Assembly (NCBI GenBank): GCA_937858155.1
Contig: CALLYM010000261.1
Location: 1-42,362 of the forward strand
DNA length: 42,362 nucleotides
Reading direction: 5' to 3'
DNA from: an uncultured Phycisphaerales bacterium
GTDB taxonomy: Bacteria > Planctomycetota > Phycisphaerae > Phycisphaerales > UBA1924
Under the pieces are notes generated by a model. The model was not told the DNA's origin. It did no database searches and worked only from the letters and a program-made list of their open reading frames with translations. Made by a program: the position numbers and the translations under genes. This document shows, piece after piece, positions 7,115 through 15,287 of this stretch. How positions within the stretch are numbered: the first letter of the stretch is position 1; each line of letters begins with the position of its first letter.

Positions 7115-8095
7115 ATGCCTACCCGCCTTCACGTGCTGCTCTTCCTGGTGGCCCTCGCAACCGCCGCGTGCACGACGCCGCGCGTCCACCCTGGCACGGC
7201 CCCGCCCGCAAATCCCATTCTCCCGGGCTGGTACGCCGACCCCGAGGGAGCCGTCTTTGACGGGCGCGTGTGGATCTACCCAACGTCCTCCGCACGCTAC
7301 GAAAACCAGCTCGGGTTCGACGCGTTCTCATCCAGCGACCTCGTCCACTGGCAGAAGCATCCAGCAATCCTCGACAAACAGTCCTTCCCATGGGCCACGC
7401 GCGCATTCTGGGCGCCCGCTGTCGTCCGCAACGATGGAAGGTACTACTTCTTCTTCGCGGCCAACGACATCCAGAAGAACGACGAGATCGGCGGCATCGG
7501 CGTCGGTGTGAGCGACTCACCCGCCGGCCCGTTCAGAGACGTGCTCGGAAAGCCTCTCATCGGATCGTTCCACCACGGCGCGCAGCCCATCGACCAGTGT
7601 GTGTTCCATGACCGCGACGGAGCGTGGTACATGATCTATGGCGGCTGGGGCCACTGCAACATCGCGCAGCTCAACAGCGACTTCACCGGGTTTATCCCGG
7701 GAGCCGACGGCGCTATCTTCCGCGAAGTCACGCCCGAGGGATACGTCGAGGGCCCGTTCCTTTTCGAGCGAAAGGGCGTGTATTACTTCATGTGGAGCGA
7801 GGGGGGCTGGACCGGGCCGGACTACCGCGTGGCGTACGCGATGGCCCCCACCATCGATGGCCCCTGGGAACGCGTCGGCACAATCCTGCAGCAGGAAGCC
7901 GGAGTGGGTACGGGCGCTGGACACCACAGCGTGGTCAGGATCAGGGACGACGACTATCGGATCATCTACCACCGCCGCCCGCCGGGAGAAACCGCGGCCG
8001 AGCACCGCGTGGTGTGCATCGACCGGTTGGAGTTTGACGAGTGCGGGAAGATCAGGCCCGTCGTGATGACGCCCAGGCCCGCGGCTGCCCCATGA
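7115..8095 (+). CDS. Glycoside hydrolase family 43-like lipoprotein
   Basis: A 326-residue protein with a lipoprotein signal (hydrophobic core, lipobox TAAC at residues 16-19) followed by a five-bladed GH43-type catalytic domain. The three acidic residues of the family are in place: base Asp42 in WYADPEG, modulator Asp160 in QPIDQCVF, and acid Glu212 in YVEGPFLF. The motifs FWAPAV and YYFFFA also fit. GH43 enzymes release arabinose or xylose from arabinan, xylan or related side chains; the exact substrate cannot be told by eye. Lipidation predicts an envelope enzyme acting on incoming oligosaccharides. No transporter or other glycosidase is adjacent. The frame extends upstream, but the start at 7115 gives a clean signal peptide. 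Confidence 0.9.
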   Translation: MPTRLHVLLFLVALATAACTTPRVHPGTAPPANPILPGWYADPEGAVFDGRVWIYPTSSARYENQLGFDAFSSSDLVHWQKHPAILDKQSFPWATRAFWAPAVVRNDGRYYFFFAANDIQKNDEIGGIGVGVSDSPAGPFRDVLGKPLIGSFHHGAQPIDQCVFHDRDGAWYMIYGGWGHCNIAQLNSDFTGFIPGADGAIFREVTPEGYVEGPFLFERKGVYYFMWSEGGWTGPDYRVAYAMAPTIDGPWERVGTILQQEAGVGTGAGHHSVVRIRDDDYRIIYHRRPPGETAAEHRVVCIDRLEFDECGKIRPVVMTPRPAAAP

Positions 8096-8098
8096 GCG

Positions 8099-8377
8099 TC
8101 AGGGCATCTTGTAGAACCCGCCGCCCGAGTCCTTGATGCGGCCCAGCCGCGCCAATTCCTTCCAGACTTCACGGGGGAATTCACTGGGCGGGTTGATGGA
8201 GATGTCGTCGGCCTTCTTGCCCGCCGTCATCGGGCGGGAAGCGCCGAGCCGCGACTCCTGGTCCAGTCGCGTGACTTTGAGCCGCTTCTTGAACGCGTTG
8301 TACGCACGCTTGAGTTCTTCTTCGGAAAGCGCTGGCTGTCCGGATGGTTCGCTCACGACGACCTCCTGTGACTTCAT
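8099..8377 (-). CDS. Small hypothetical protein, translationally coupled
   Basis: A 92-residue charged, soluble protein starting MKSQEVVVSEPSGQP. Its start codon overlaps the stop of the upstream gene as ATGA (8374-8377), which decides this start and predicts coupled translation. Residues about 20-45 form a basic helix (EELKRAYNAFKKRLKVTRLDQES). The C-terminal part has FPREVWKELARLGRIKDSGGGFYKM, a helix-turn shape like a small winged or nucleic-acid-binding domain. No cysteines or membrane segments. Not recognised. Because it is coupled to the unknown 247-residue protein, the two probably act together or in a fixed ratio. Confidence 0.65.
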   Translation of the reverse strand: MKSQEVVVSEPSGQPALSEEELKRAYNAFKKRLKVTRLDQESRLGASRPMTAGKKADDISINPPSEFPREVWKELARLGRIKDSGGGFYKMP

Positions 8378-9117
8378 GAACTCCCGCCGCGCATGCGCTC
8401 CAGCCCTTCCGGGAAGGGGTAGCTGGGGAACACGCCCACGTGCCCGACTCGCCACATGCCGGGGCTTGTAAACACGTCGCCACGGAAACCGGCGTCGTAC
8501 ATCGTCCGGAGCACGGCCTCAAAGCTCGGCTCCTTGTGGTCCGCGCCGACGAGCTTGTTGGCCTTGGCGTTGAGGAAGCTCACGCTCGCCACCGGGAGCC
8601 GGTCGCGGCGGTCGCGGAGCATTTTGGCAACGGTGCGGAAGCCGCGCCCGAGGTCATGGATCGTGAAGTGGTCCCGGCCCTTTGGGCGGAGGATCGCGAG
8701 CACGAGCAGGGCGTCCAGGTCAAACTTCAGGACGTAGGGCTCCTTGTCGTTCCCGGCCAATGTACCGACGCTCTGCTGGAATACCTTGGAATAGCTGGTC
8801 ACGCTCTGGTGCGTCCACTGGCTGGCGGAGACAAGGTCGCACACCTGGCTGATGACGCCGTGGCTGTTGTCCACGTCGTTGACGCCGCACACCACGGTGC
8901 GGTAGCGGCCATCGAGGAGGTCGCGGAGCAGGTCCTGGCCCCACATGATGCGGATGCGCTCGGACATGTCCTCCGGGCGGGAGACGCGGCCCTCGCCGCC
9001 GGGGAGCAGCACCACCCTCTCCGCGGCGCCATCGGCGGATACCAGGTGGTCCGCGTCGTCGTCGTACAGCCGGATGGCGGCCGGGGTCTTCTTGGTGGTC
9101 GCGCTGGAAGTCCGCAT
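8374..9117 (-). CDS. Hypothetical protein, first gene of a coupled pair
   Basis: A 247-residue soluble protein with a near-perfect Shine-Dalgarno site (AGGAGGT, 6 bases from the ATG), unusually strong for this contig. Features: a hydrophilic N-terminus, a beta/alpha core with RTVVCGVNDVDNSHGVISQV, KFDLDALLVLAIL and GRDHFTIHDLGRGFRTVAKML, and an end with SPGMWRVGHVGVFPSYPFP. No signal peptide. The core suggests a Rossmann- or PIN-like fold, but no catalytic signature is certain. It overlaps the downstream small gene by ATGA. I cannot assign a function. Its promoter lies in the 100-base divergent gap shared with the gene at 9218. Confidence 0.65.
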   Translation of the reverse strand: MRTSSATTKKTPAAIRLYDDDADHLVSADGAAERVVLLPGGEGRVSRPEDMSERIRIMWGQDLLRDLLDGRYRTVVCGVNDVDNSHGVISQVCDLVSASQWTHQSVTSYSKVFQQSVGTLAGNDKEPYVLKFDLDALLVLAILRPKGRDHFTIHDLGRGFRTVAKMLRDRRDRLPVASVSFLNAKANKLVGADHKEPSFEAVLRTMYDAGFRGDVFTSPGMWRVGHVGVFPSYPFPEGLERMRGGSS

Positions 9118-9217
9118 CGTGCACCTCCTGTGGATCGCCTGAGTCTACGCCCTCCCTGGACGCGGCCTTTCCCGGTTTCGCGAGAACGCCGGGGGCGCAC
9201 GCCTCGTACAACTCCCG

Positions 9218-9847
9218 GTGCAACTCGACATCCCTTCCCCGCCGTCACTCCCCGCGCCGCCGACGCTCGTTCACTACACGTTGGAAAACCCGTGGCCGGT
9301 CGCTGCTCTGCTGGTGTTGGTCGCGGCGATCGTGTTTTCGATCTACCACCAGCGGGGGCAGCCGCGGAAGGCGCTGGGCTGGGCGTTGTCCGCCGCGGCG
9401 CTCGCGGGCGGGCTCGTCGTGCTGGGCCGGTTTATCGTGACGCCGAGAGAGGCGATCGCGGATGCCACCCGCTCGCTCGTTTCGGGCGTGGCGCAGGCGG
9501 ACACGGCGGCGCTGGACTCAGCGCTCGGCGATCCGTGCACGCTGTACTACTTCCAGGCGCCCGATGGGCTCGATCGTGCGGGCATCTTGGCGGCGGTTTC
9601 TCGGTTCTTTGAGAAGGGCTCGGCGTACCGATTGTCGGGCTGGCAGATCGAGTCACTCCAGACGCACGCGGGGGGCGCGACGACCGGGCAGGCTCAGGTG
9701 AAGGTGCTCGCGCGTCCCGAGCAGTGGAATCTGCCGCACCATTCGTGGTGGCGCATCGACTTCCGCAAGGGGAACGACAACGTTTGGCGTGCGACCGCGA
9801 TCATGCCGCTCGCGGTGCAGGGTGTGGACAATCCGAGCGGGCGGTAG
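9218..9847 (+). CDS. Membrane-anchored NTF2-like (SnoaL-type) protein
   Basis: A 209-residue protein. Two hydrophobic helices occupy residues about 27-45 (WPVAALLVLVAAIVFSIY) and 53-73. A polar domain of about 130 residues follows (ADATRSLVSGVAQADTAALDSAL, RAGILAAVSRFFEKG, WWRIDFRKG). This order of helix, loss-of-function-style DxxAL element and curved sheet fits an NTF2-like fold, a scaffold used for binding or minor catalysis. The N-terminal Pro-rich stretch precedes the first helix, so the domain probably faces the periplasm or cytoplasm from a hairpin anchor. The start is GTG at 9218, chosen by the reading frame. It is tail-to-tail with the next gene, 7 bases apart. Specific function unknown. 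Confidence 0.6.
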   Translation: MQLDIPSPPSLPAPPTLVHYTLENPWPVAALLVLVAAIVFSIYHQRGQPRKALGWALSAAALAGGLVVLGRFIVTPREAIADATRSLVSGVAQADTAALDSALGDPCTLYYFQAPDGLDRAGILAAVSRFFEKGSAYRLSGWQIESLQTHAGGATTGQAQVKVLARPEQWNLPHHSWWRIDFRKGNDNVWRATAIMPLAVQGVDNPSGR

Positions 9848-9854
9848 CAGGGCT

Positions 9855-10838
9855 TCAGCTGCCGGGCACACGGACCAGGAAGCTCTCCTGCTCCGCCCAT
9901 GCGTCCGAACCTTTGTTCTTGACGCGGATCGCCGCGCCGTTCACGAGGTTCTTGGGGTGCGCGCCGCGGGCCGCCATGAGGCGTGCGCTCTCGCGCGGCG
10001 CGGAGAGCTGCACCAGCTTCCCGGTCTGGTCCGGCACCGCCGTGACCTGGTCTTTGTCGTCAAACACCCCCACCGTCACCGTGCTCCCGCGCGGGCTGTG
10101 GTAATAGAAGGACTCTTCGCCCCCGCGGCGCAGCTCCAGCACTGCTTTCTCCGCGGCTGATCGGAATTCAGCAAGTTCCTTGTCCGTCGGCGTGTGCTGA
10201 TCTGTGTGCCCGTAATAGCCGACCTGCAGCGTCCACTTTGCTCCTTTGCCCATCGTGGGGAGGAGCTTCCCGGCCAGCGTCGAGAGGTCAAAGTCCGGGA
10301 GCGAACCGACGCTCACGGTCTGGGCTGGGGGCACAAGGATCGCGCCGGGCGCGAGCTGGCGCACGATGGCGAGGTCGGCCTTCGCTGCGGCATCCTCCGA
10401 CCCCTCGTACGAGCCCTGGAGGAGCGCCCACCCGCCCGCCTGTGTTGCGCTTGGTTCCACGCGCGCGCCGCTCAGCCCCGTCTGGGCCGCGAACTGGGCC
10501 ACCGACTGCTGGGCCGTTTCTCGCGCACCTTGACCCTGGAACGTCATCACGAGGATGCTCCAACCGTCTGGTTTCTTGCGGTTGTCGAACACACCGTTCG
10601 ATGCGGGCTTGGCTGCAGCGGCGGCGGCCTGCTTCGCCAACGCTTCGCTTGCTTCCCGGTCCGCACGCTTCCGGAATACGAAAGGTGACTTGGAAGTTGC
10701 GCTTTTTCCCGCGTCCGGAGCGGTGCTTGGCCTTGGTGCGGGCTGATTCTTCGGCGTGGCGCATGCCACCAGAATGCAGCACAGCACGCCCACCGCGGCG
10801 GACCGATGTAGCGGCGATTGTCTTTCGCGTCTTCGCAT
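9855..10838 (-). CDS. Lipoprotein with SPOR-like region
   Basis: A protein of about 327 residues. The start chosen (MRRRERQSPLHRS) gives a standard lipoprotein signal with lipobox LVAC; a TTG start 30 bases upstream is also possible. After the lipidated cysteine comes a Pro/Lys/Ala-rich linker. Then follow two similar alpha/beta segments: WSILVMTFQGQGARETAQQS with WALLQGSYEGSEDAAAKADL, and TLQVGYYGH with a charged helix EFRSAAEKAVLEL. The strand-Gly-helix order resembles SPOR domains, which bind denuded peptidoglycan at division sites, but the match is loose. The protein should sit in the envelope. Its gene is convergent with 9218-9847 and divergent from the FlgM-like gene. Confidence 0.65.
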   Translation of the reverse strand: MRRRERQSPLHRSAAVGVLCCILVACATPKNQPAPRPSTAPDAGKSATSKSPFVFRKRADREASEALAKQAAAAAAKPASNGVFDNRKKPDGWSILVMTFQGQGARETAQQSVAQFAAQTGLSGARVEPSATQAGGWALLQGSYEGSEDAAAKADLAIVRQLAPGAILVPPAQTVSVGSLPDFDLSTLAGKLLPTMGKGAKWTLQVGYYGHTDQHTPTDKELAEFRSAAEKAVLELRRGGEESFYYHSPRGSTVTVGVFDDKDQVTAVPDQTGKLVQLSAPRESARLMAARGAHPKNLVNGAAIRVKNKGSDAWAEQESFLVRVPGS

Positions 10839-11210
10839 CTTCCTGATCCAATCCGTACGCTTGTTCAAAGTAGCACGCCCTGTCTTCGCGCAAGAAAATA
10901 TGTCCTCCGGAGTACCTCGCGGTCGATATAAGCCTCACGATTACAAGACTTTGCACGATGGATGTACCCTAACGGTCTTTTTGGAGGTCTCCGGCACCCA
11001 ACGTCGATACCCATTCCCGCCGGAGTGGTTCCGGCGGAACTGCGAGTGACCGCAAGGATGGGCGGGCACGGCACGGACGCGAACGACCGAGACACTTACG
11101 CGACCCCGGTGAGCCAGGATGGCCCCGCGGCCAGGGCACTACGCGCCTGTCGCTCTTCCAAGGGTGCCGAAACGAACCCGGGCATCCCGCGTCTGAAAGG
11201 TGGAGGACCT
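10839..11210. other. Long divergent intergenic region, no gene seen
   Basis: 372 bases between the lipoprotein gene (minus) and the FlgM-like gene (plus). The sequence is AT-richer near 10880-10985, where promoters are expected. I find no clear -35/-10 pair and no sigma-28 pattern. An in-frame extension of the FlgM-like gene to 10962 exists but looks non-coding. GGAGG at about 11202-11206 is the ribosome binding site for the ATG at 11211. Confidence 0.4.
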
Positions 11211-11522
11211 ATGGCAGACCTCTTTTCAATCTCCGGAGCCGCCCACGCCCGTGCGGCCTACCAGGCCGGCTCGGTCGCACGCAACGGCGAAGGCGCCCGC
11301 AAGCGCCCAAGCCAGGAATCTGCATCGGCGGCGCGGGCGGACGACCTGTTTGAGGTTTCGGACGCGGCGCACTTCCTCGCGAAGCTGCGTTCCATGCCGG
11401 ACGTGCGGCAGGATGTTGTGCAGCGTGCGAAGCAGCAGATCGCCGACGGCACCATCGATACACCCGAGAAGCTCGAGTCCGCGCTTGACGAGATGATCAA
11501 GGACGTGCTCGGCGAGGAGTGA
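11211..11522 (+). CDS. FlgM-like anti-sigma-28 factor
   Basis: A 103-residue protein with a disordered N-terminal half (Ala/Arg/Ser rich) and a C-terminal helical half. The core VRQDVVQRAKQQIADGTIDT, followed by PEKLESALDEMIKDVL, matches the conserved C-terminal pattern of FlgM (V-x4-V-x2-A/L-K-x2-I-x2-G-x5-P/E-K-L). FlgM binds and inhibits the flagellar sigma factor FliA until the hook is complete. Length is typical. A strong GGAGG precedes the start, and an intrinsic terminator follows 27 bases after the stop, so it is probably monocistronic. No other flagellar gene is in the window, so the call rests on sequence pattern alone. Confidence 0.7.
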   Translation: MADLFSISGAAHARAAYQAGSVARNGEGARKRPSQESASAARADDLFEVSDAAHFLAKLRSMPDVRQDVVQRAKQQIADGTIDTPEKLESALDEMIKDVLGEE

Positions 11523-11549
11523 CCTGACCGTCGATTTCGTGCTTATCGC

Positions 11550-11580
11550 CCCAGCCGCCCGTGCGGCTGGGCTTGTTTTT
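11550..11580 (+). terminator. Intrinsic terminator of the FlgM-like gene
   Basis: A perfect 9-bp GC stem (11550-11558 with 11563-11571), a 4-base loop, then CTTGTTTTT. Textbook Rho-independent terminator just after the stop at 11522, and it isolates the sigma-factor promoter downstream. Confidence 0.9.
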
Positions 11581-11605
11581 GGCTCGCCAGGGCTCTTGCG
11601 GCGTC

Positions 11606-11621
11606 TGGTATACTGGTCCTG
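11606..11621 (+). promoter_or_regulatory. Extended -10 promoter at a leaderless GTG start
   Basis: TGGTATACT (11606-11614) is an extended -10 element (TG-N-TATACT). The GTG start of the ECF gene is at 11621, only 6 bases past the -10, exactly where transcription should begin. No Shine-Dalgarno site precedes the GTG. This predicts a leaderless mRNA. No good -35 is seen, as is usual for extended -10 promoters. Confidence 0.55.
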
Positions 11622-12232
11622 TGGGACCCCCCCCGTCCATCCACGTCACCCGGACGACGACCCAACTCCTCGACGCGCTGCACGACAACGCCAACGAGCC
11701 GGTGTGGCTTGCGATCGACGCGCGGTACCGGCCGGTGGTCACCTCGATGGCACGGAGGCTGGGCCTTTCGGACGCCGACGCGGACGAGGTTTCGCAGCAG
11801 ACCCTGGCCGAATTTGTGAAGGCGTACGGCGAGAACCGGTACGACCGCGCGAAGGGGAGGCTTTCTTCCTGGATCCTTGGGATCGCGCACCACTCCATCA
11901 TCCGGGTGCTGAAGCGGAACAAGCGGGAGGACTCGACAACGACGTCGCTGGGCGAGGTGGTGGATGAGCCGGCGTTGCGTTCCATATGGGCGGACGAGCG
12001 TGACCGTGCGATCCTTGCGCAGGCGTTGGAGGTGCTGAGGGGCGAGTCGGGCGTGGACGACCGCACGCTGCTGGCGTTCGAGCTGACGAGCCTGCGTGGC
12101 GTGCCCGCACACGAGGCGGGGCAGCAGTGCAACATGAGCGTGGACCAGGTGTACGTGGCGAAGAGCCGGATCCTGAAGCGGCTGCGGGCCCTTGTGGAGC
12201 AGCTGACCGAGGCCTTCGAGGCGGACCAATGA
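11621..12232 (+). CDS. ECF-type RNA polymerase sigma factor
   Basis: About 203 residues from the GTG start. Region 2 spans roughly residues 25-90 (a helix from WLAIDARYRPVVTSMARRL, then DADADEVSQQTLAEFVKAY and SSWILGIAHHSIIRVLKR, the core- and -10-binding part). Region 4 lies in the last 60 residues (LLAFELTSLRGVPAHEAGQQ, then SVDQVYVAKSRILKRLRAL, the HTH that reads the -35). It directs RNA polymerase to a dedicated regulon. The next gene, 13 bases downstream, encodes a kinase whose N-terminus carries a zinc-binding H-x3-C-x2-C motif like anti-sigma domains. Sigma/kinase pairs of this kind are common in planctomycetes. An alternative ATG at 11561 lies inside the terminator and is rejected. 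Confidence 0.9.
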   Translation: MGPPPSIHVTRTTTQLLDALHDNANEPVWLAIDARYRPVVTSMARRLGLSDADADEVSQQTLAEFVKAYGENRYDRAKGRLSSWILGIAHHSIIRVLKRNKREDSTTTSLGEVVDEPALRSIWADERDRAILAQALEVLRGESGVDDRTLLAFELTSLRGVPAHEAGQQCNMSVDQVYVAKSRILKRLRALVEQLTEAFEADQ

Positions 12233-12245
12233 GGGGGCACGCGTC

Positions 12246-15200
12246 ATGACGATGACGGGCGCGCAGTGCCCCTCGGATACCCAGATCGACCGGCTCGCGG
12301 CGGAGGGGACTGCGTCGGAGGAGCTGGCACGGCACGTCTCGGGGTGCGAGGTGTGCTCCGCGCGGCTGGCGTCCGCGCGGGAAGACCTGTCGTTCCTGAC
12401 GCGCGTGCGGTCGCTGGCGTCCGCGCCGGCGGGGACCGGCGCACCGCGCATCCCTGGCTACCGGTCGCTCTCGATCATCAATTCGGGCGCCCAGGGGGTG
12501 GTGTTCAAGGGGACACAGGAATCCACGGCGCGGACTGTCGCGATCAAGACGCTGAACACGGGGCGGCTGTCGTCCGCGCGTCAGCGCCTGCGCGCGGAGC
12601 GCGAGGCCGAGATCGCGGCGCGGCTGCGGCACCCGAACATCGTGACGATCTACGAGTCTCGGACGCTCTGGGACGGGCAGTTCGCGGTGGTGATGGAGTT
12701 TGTGGACGGCGTGCCGCTGGACCAGTGGACGCCGCCGGGGCTGACGCAGGGTGAGCGGACGCGCAACCTGCTCAACGTGTTCGCGCAGGTCTGCAGCGCG
12801 ATCCACCATGCGCACCTGAACGGCGTGATCCACCGCGACCTCAAGCCGGACAACATCCTGGTGACAGCGGAGGGCCGGCCGGTGGTGCTGGACTTTGGCA
12901 TCGCGAAGCTGGGTGGGCTCCACACGACGATTACGCGGGACTTCGCGGGCACGCCGGCGTACGCGAGCCCGGAGCAGGCGGCGGGGCGGGCCGACGAGGT
13001 GGACGGCCTGACGGACGTGTACTCGCTGGGCGTGATCCTCTACAAGCTGCTGTGCGGGGGGCTGCCGTACGAGCTTGAGGGTTCGATCTTCGAGATGGCG
13101 CGGACGATCGGCGAGCAGGACCCTGCGCCGCCGCGGTCGCGCGACCCGAGCCTCCCGCGTGAGCTGGAGGCGATCGTGCTGCGCGCGATCCGGAAGGACA
13201 AGCGGGAGCGGTACCAGTCGGCCGCGTCGCTGGCGCACGACATCGAGCGGTACCTCGCGGGCGACCCTGTCGTCGCGATGAGCCAGTCGCAGATGTACCT
13301 TCTGCGCAAGGCACTCCTGCTGAACCGGAAGCGGCTCGCCTTCGCGGCGGTGGGCCTTGTGGTGCTGGCGGGCGCGGCGATCGCGGTGGGCGTCAGCATG
13401 TCGCGGGCGGCGGAGGCCGCACGCAAGGCCGATATGGAGCGTGAGAAGGCGCGGGAGGACGGCATCCGCGCACGCGCGGTCACGGAGTTCCTGCGGGAGG
13501 CTTTGCCCAACGACGACCCCACGCGGCCGGACGTGGCGACGCTCATTGGCGCGGGGGTCGGGCGGCTGTATTACCGCCTGGAGACTGGCGGCTTTGCCGA
13601 CGACCCGGAGGTGGACCAGGCGCTGCGGCGGCTGTGGGGCGAGGTGTACACGGGGTTTGGCGCCAAAGCGGTGAACCTCATCGAGTATTCCGAGGTCTCG
13701 CTGCGGAACGGGCTGACGCGCCTGCGCATGCAGCACGGCGCCGAGAACCCGGAGGTTGCCGCGACGATGCACAACCTCGCGGCGGTCGTGCTTCTGCGGC
13801 ACCGACCGGCCGAGGCCGAGCGGCTGTGCCGCGACGCTCTGGCGATGCGTGAAACCCTGCTTGGGGCCAACAGCACCGAGACCGCTTCCACCCGTGCGCT
13901 CCTAGCCCGCATCCTCATTGCGCAGCAACGCCCCGAGGATGCGGTGCGCGAGGCGCAGCGTGCGCTGGACGTGTTCCTGACACAGCCCCCGGCCGAGTCG
14001 GACCTTTCCGTGGCTTCGATGCTCTCGCTCAGGGCCCATGTGCTCCTGGATGCGGGGCACGCCGCCGAGGCCGAGCCGCTGCTGAAAGAGGCCCTTGTCC
14101 GGCGCCTGCACAGGCTGCCGCCGGATGACCCCGATGTGCTCTCCTCCCTTGAGGACGCGGCGCGGCTGGCCGAGGACGATCCGACGCTGCCGTTCATCGA
14201 CCACCTGCGTGCCGCATGGAACGACCCGGAGCGCACGCACACGCCCCATGCGCCGCTGCCGCAGCGCATCCGGGACGACATCAAGGCACTGCGGACGCCG
14301 GACCACCAGCCGAGCCTGCCGCCGGTGCGGGCGGGGCGCACGCCCGCCCTCAAGCGGTTGGCGCGGCTGTCGGAGTCGGTGCTCGGTCCCAACGACCTTG
14401 CCACGGTGCGGGTGCTCATCGGGCTCATCCGCGCCACGGATGGGGAAATGCTGGACCTGTACAAGATCGACGCGGCGCTGCACGCGGCGGAGATACTGGA
14501 GAAGAACTTCGGCAAGGACGATCCCACGGTCATGCTGTGCCTGGATCAGGCGGCGCTCACGCTTGCCGTGAACGGGATGGCCGACCGCGCTGTGCCGCTC
14601 GTGGAGCGGACGTGCGCCCACCGCTTGAGCATCCCGGCGGCGGCGCGTGATCCGCTGATTGTCGCGAACGGCGAGCGGCACCACGCGTGGTACCTCGCGC
14701 TCGCCGGGCGCGACGCGGAGGCGGTTCGTGTGTACGAGCCGGTGCTGGCGGACATCAAGAAGAACTTCGGCGATACGCACCACTTCTACGCGCTCACCGA
14801 GGCGGGGTATGCCCTTTCGCTGCTGGACACGGGGGAATTTGAGAAGGCGGACGCGGCGTCGGCGCACGCGCTCGCGATTGCCGAGCCCGCGCCGGGCAAG
14901 GTGCACCCTGCGGTGGTGGGCGACCAGCGGTGTCACATCCGGCTCGCGCGGGCGTGCTGCCTGATCGAGGCGGTGCGGCGTGACCGGGCGGGGGTGAAGG
15001 CCGGCGACCCGCGGCTTGCGGAGGCCCGAACGCTTCTGGAGAGCGCGTGGGACATCTACTACTACTCCCTCCCGATCGCAAGTCCATGGCGCGCGCGGAT
15101 GGTCAAGGAGATGATCGCGATCGCCACATTCCAGCATGATTCGGCGGCGGTGGCGTTGTGGGGCGAGCGGGCGATGTCCTCCGGCTATGACCCGGACCCC

Positions 15201-15263
15201 GCGATTCCGGTTGACGCACCGTCCGCGGCGGGCCCCAAGGGGCCGTTGATCCGGCCGCTGTGA
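12246..15263 (+). CDS. Transmembrane Ser/Thr protein kinase with zinc-finger N-terminus and TPR sensor
   Basis: 1005 residues. Residues 20-50 contain H30-x3-C34-x2-C37, a ZAS-like anti-sigma zinc motif. A complete Hanks-type kinase domain follows (about 70-340): Gly loop SGAQGVVFKG, Lys101 in VAIK, HRDLKPDN with catalytic Asp198, DFG at 216-218, and SPEQ. Residues 363-385 form one membrane helix. The remaining 600 residues are helical repeats of TPR type, rich in Ala/Leu with pairs such as EVAATMHNLAAVVLLRHRPAEAERL. The kinase and zinc motif face the cytoplasm, and the repeats should face outward as a protein-binding sensor. Being 13 bases after the ECF gene, it probably controls that sigma factor by binding, phosphorylation or both. 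Confidence 0.9.
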   Translation: MTMTGAQCPSDTQIDRLAAEGTASEELARHVSGCEVCSARLASAREDLSFLTRVRSLASAPAGTGAPRIPGYRSLSIINSGAQGVVFKGTQESTARTVAIKTLNTGRLSSARQRLRAEREAEIAARLRHPNIVTIYESRTLWDGQFAVVMEFVDGVPLDQWTPPGLTQGERTRNLLNVFAQVCSAIHHAHLNGVIHRDLKPDNILVTAEGRPVVLDFGIAKLGGLHTTITRDFAGTPAYASPEQAAGRADEVDGLTDVYSLGVILYKLLCGGLPYELEGSIFEMARTIGEQDPAPPRSRDPSLPRELEAIVLRAIRKDKRERYQSAASLAHDIERYLAGDPVVAMSQSQMYLLRKALLLNRKRLAFAAVGLVVLAGAAIAVGVSMSRAAEAARKADMEREKAREDGIRARAVTEFLREALPNDDPTRPDVATLIGAGVGRLYYRLETGGFADDPEVDQALRRLWGEVYTGFGAKAVNLIEYSEVSLRNGLTRLRMQHGAENPEVAATMHNLAAVVLLRHRPAEAERLCRDALAMRETLLGANSTETASTRALLARILIAQQRPEDAVREAQRALDVFLTQPPAESDLSVASMLSLRAHVLLDAGHAAEAEPLLKEALVRRLHRLPPDDPDVLSSLEDAARLAEDDPTLPFIDHLRAAWNDPERTHTPHAPLPQRIRDDIKALRTPDHQPSLPPVRAGRTPALKRLARLSESVLGPNDLATVRVLIGLIRATDGEMLDLYKIDAALHAAEILEKNFGKDDPTVMLCLDQAALTLAVNGMADRAVPLVERTCAHRLSIPAAARDPLIVANGERHHAWYLALAGRDAEAVRVYEPVLADIKKNFGDTHHFYALTEAGYALSLLDTGEFEKADAASAHALAIAEPAPGKVHPAVVGDQRCHIRLARACCLIEAVRRDRAGVKAGDPRLAEARTLLESAWDIYYYSLPIASPWRARMVKEMIAIATFQHDSAAVALWGERAMSSGYDPDPAIPVDAPSAAGPKGPLIRPL

Positions 15264-15287
15264 CCGGGCTCTCCGGCGGCTGCTCCG

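Noticed and set aside
10962-11210. N-terminal extension of the FlgM-like protein
   Set aside because: The extra 83 codons have no homology pattern, and the strong GGAGG sits just before the inner ATG at 11211.
11898-13802. Minus-strand frame of 634 codons
   Set aside because: Antisense to the sigma factor and kinase genes; His/Arg/Pro-rich shadow translation.
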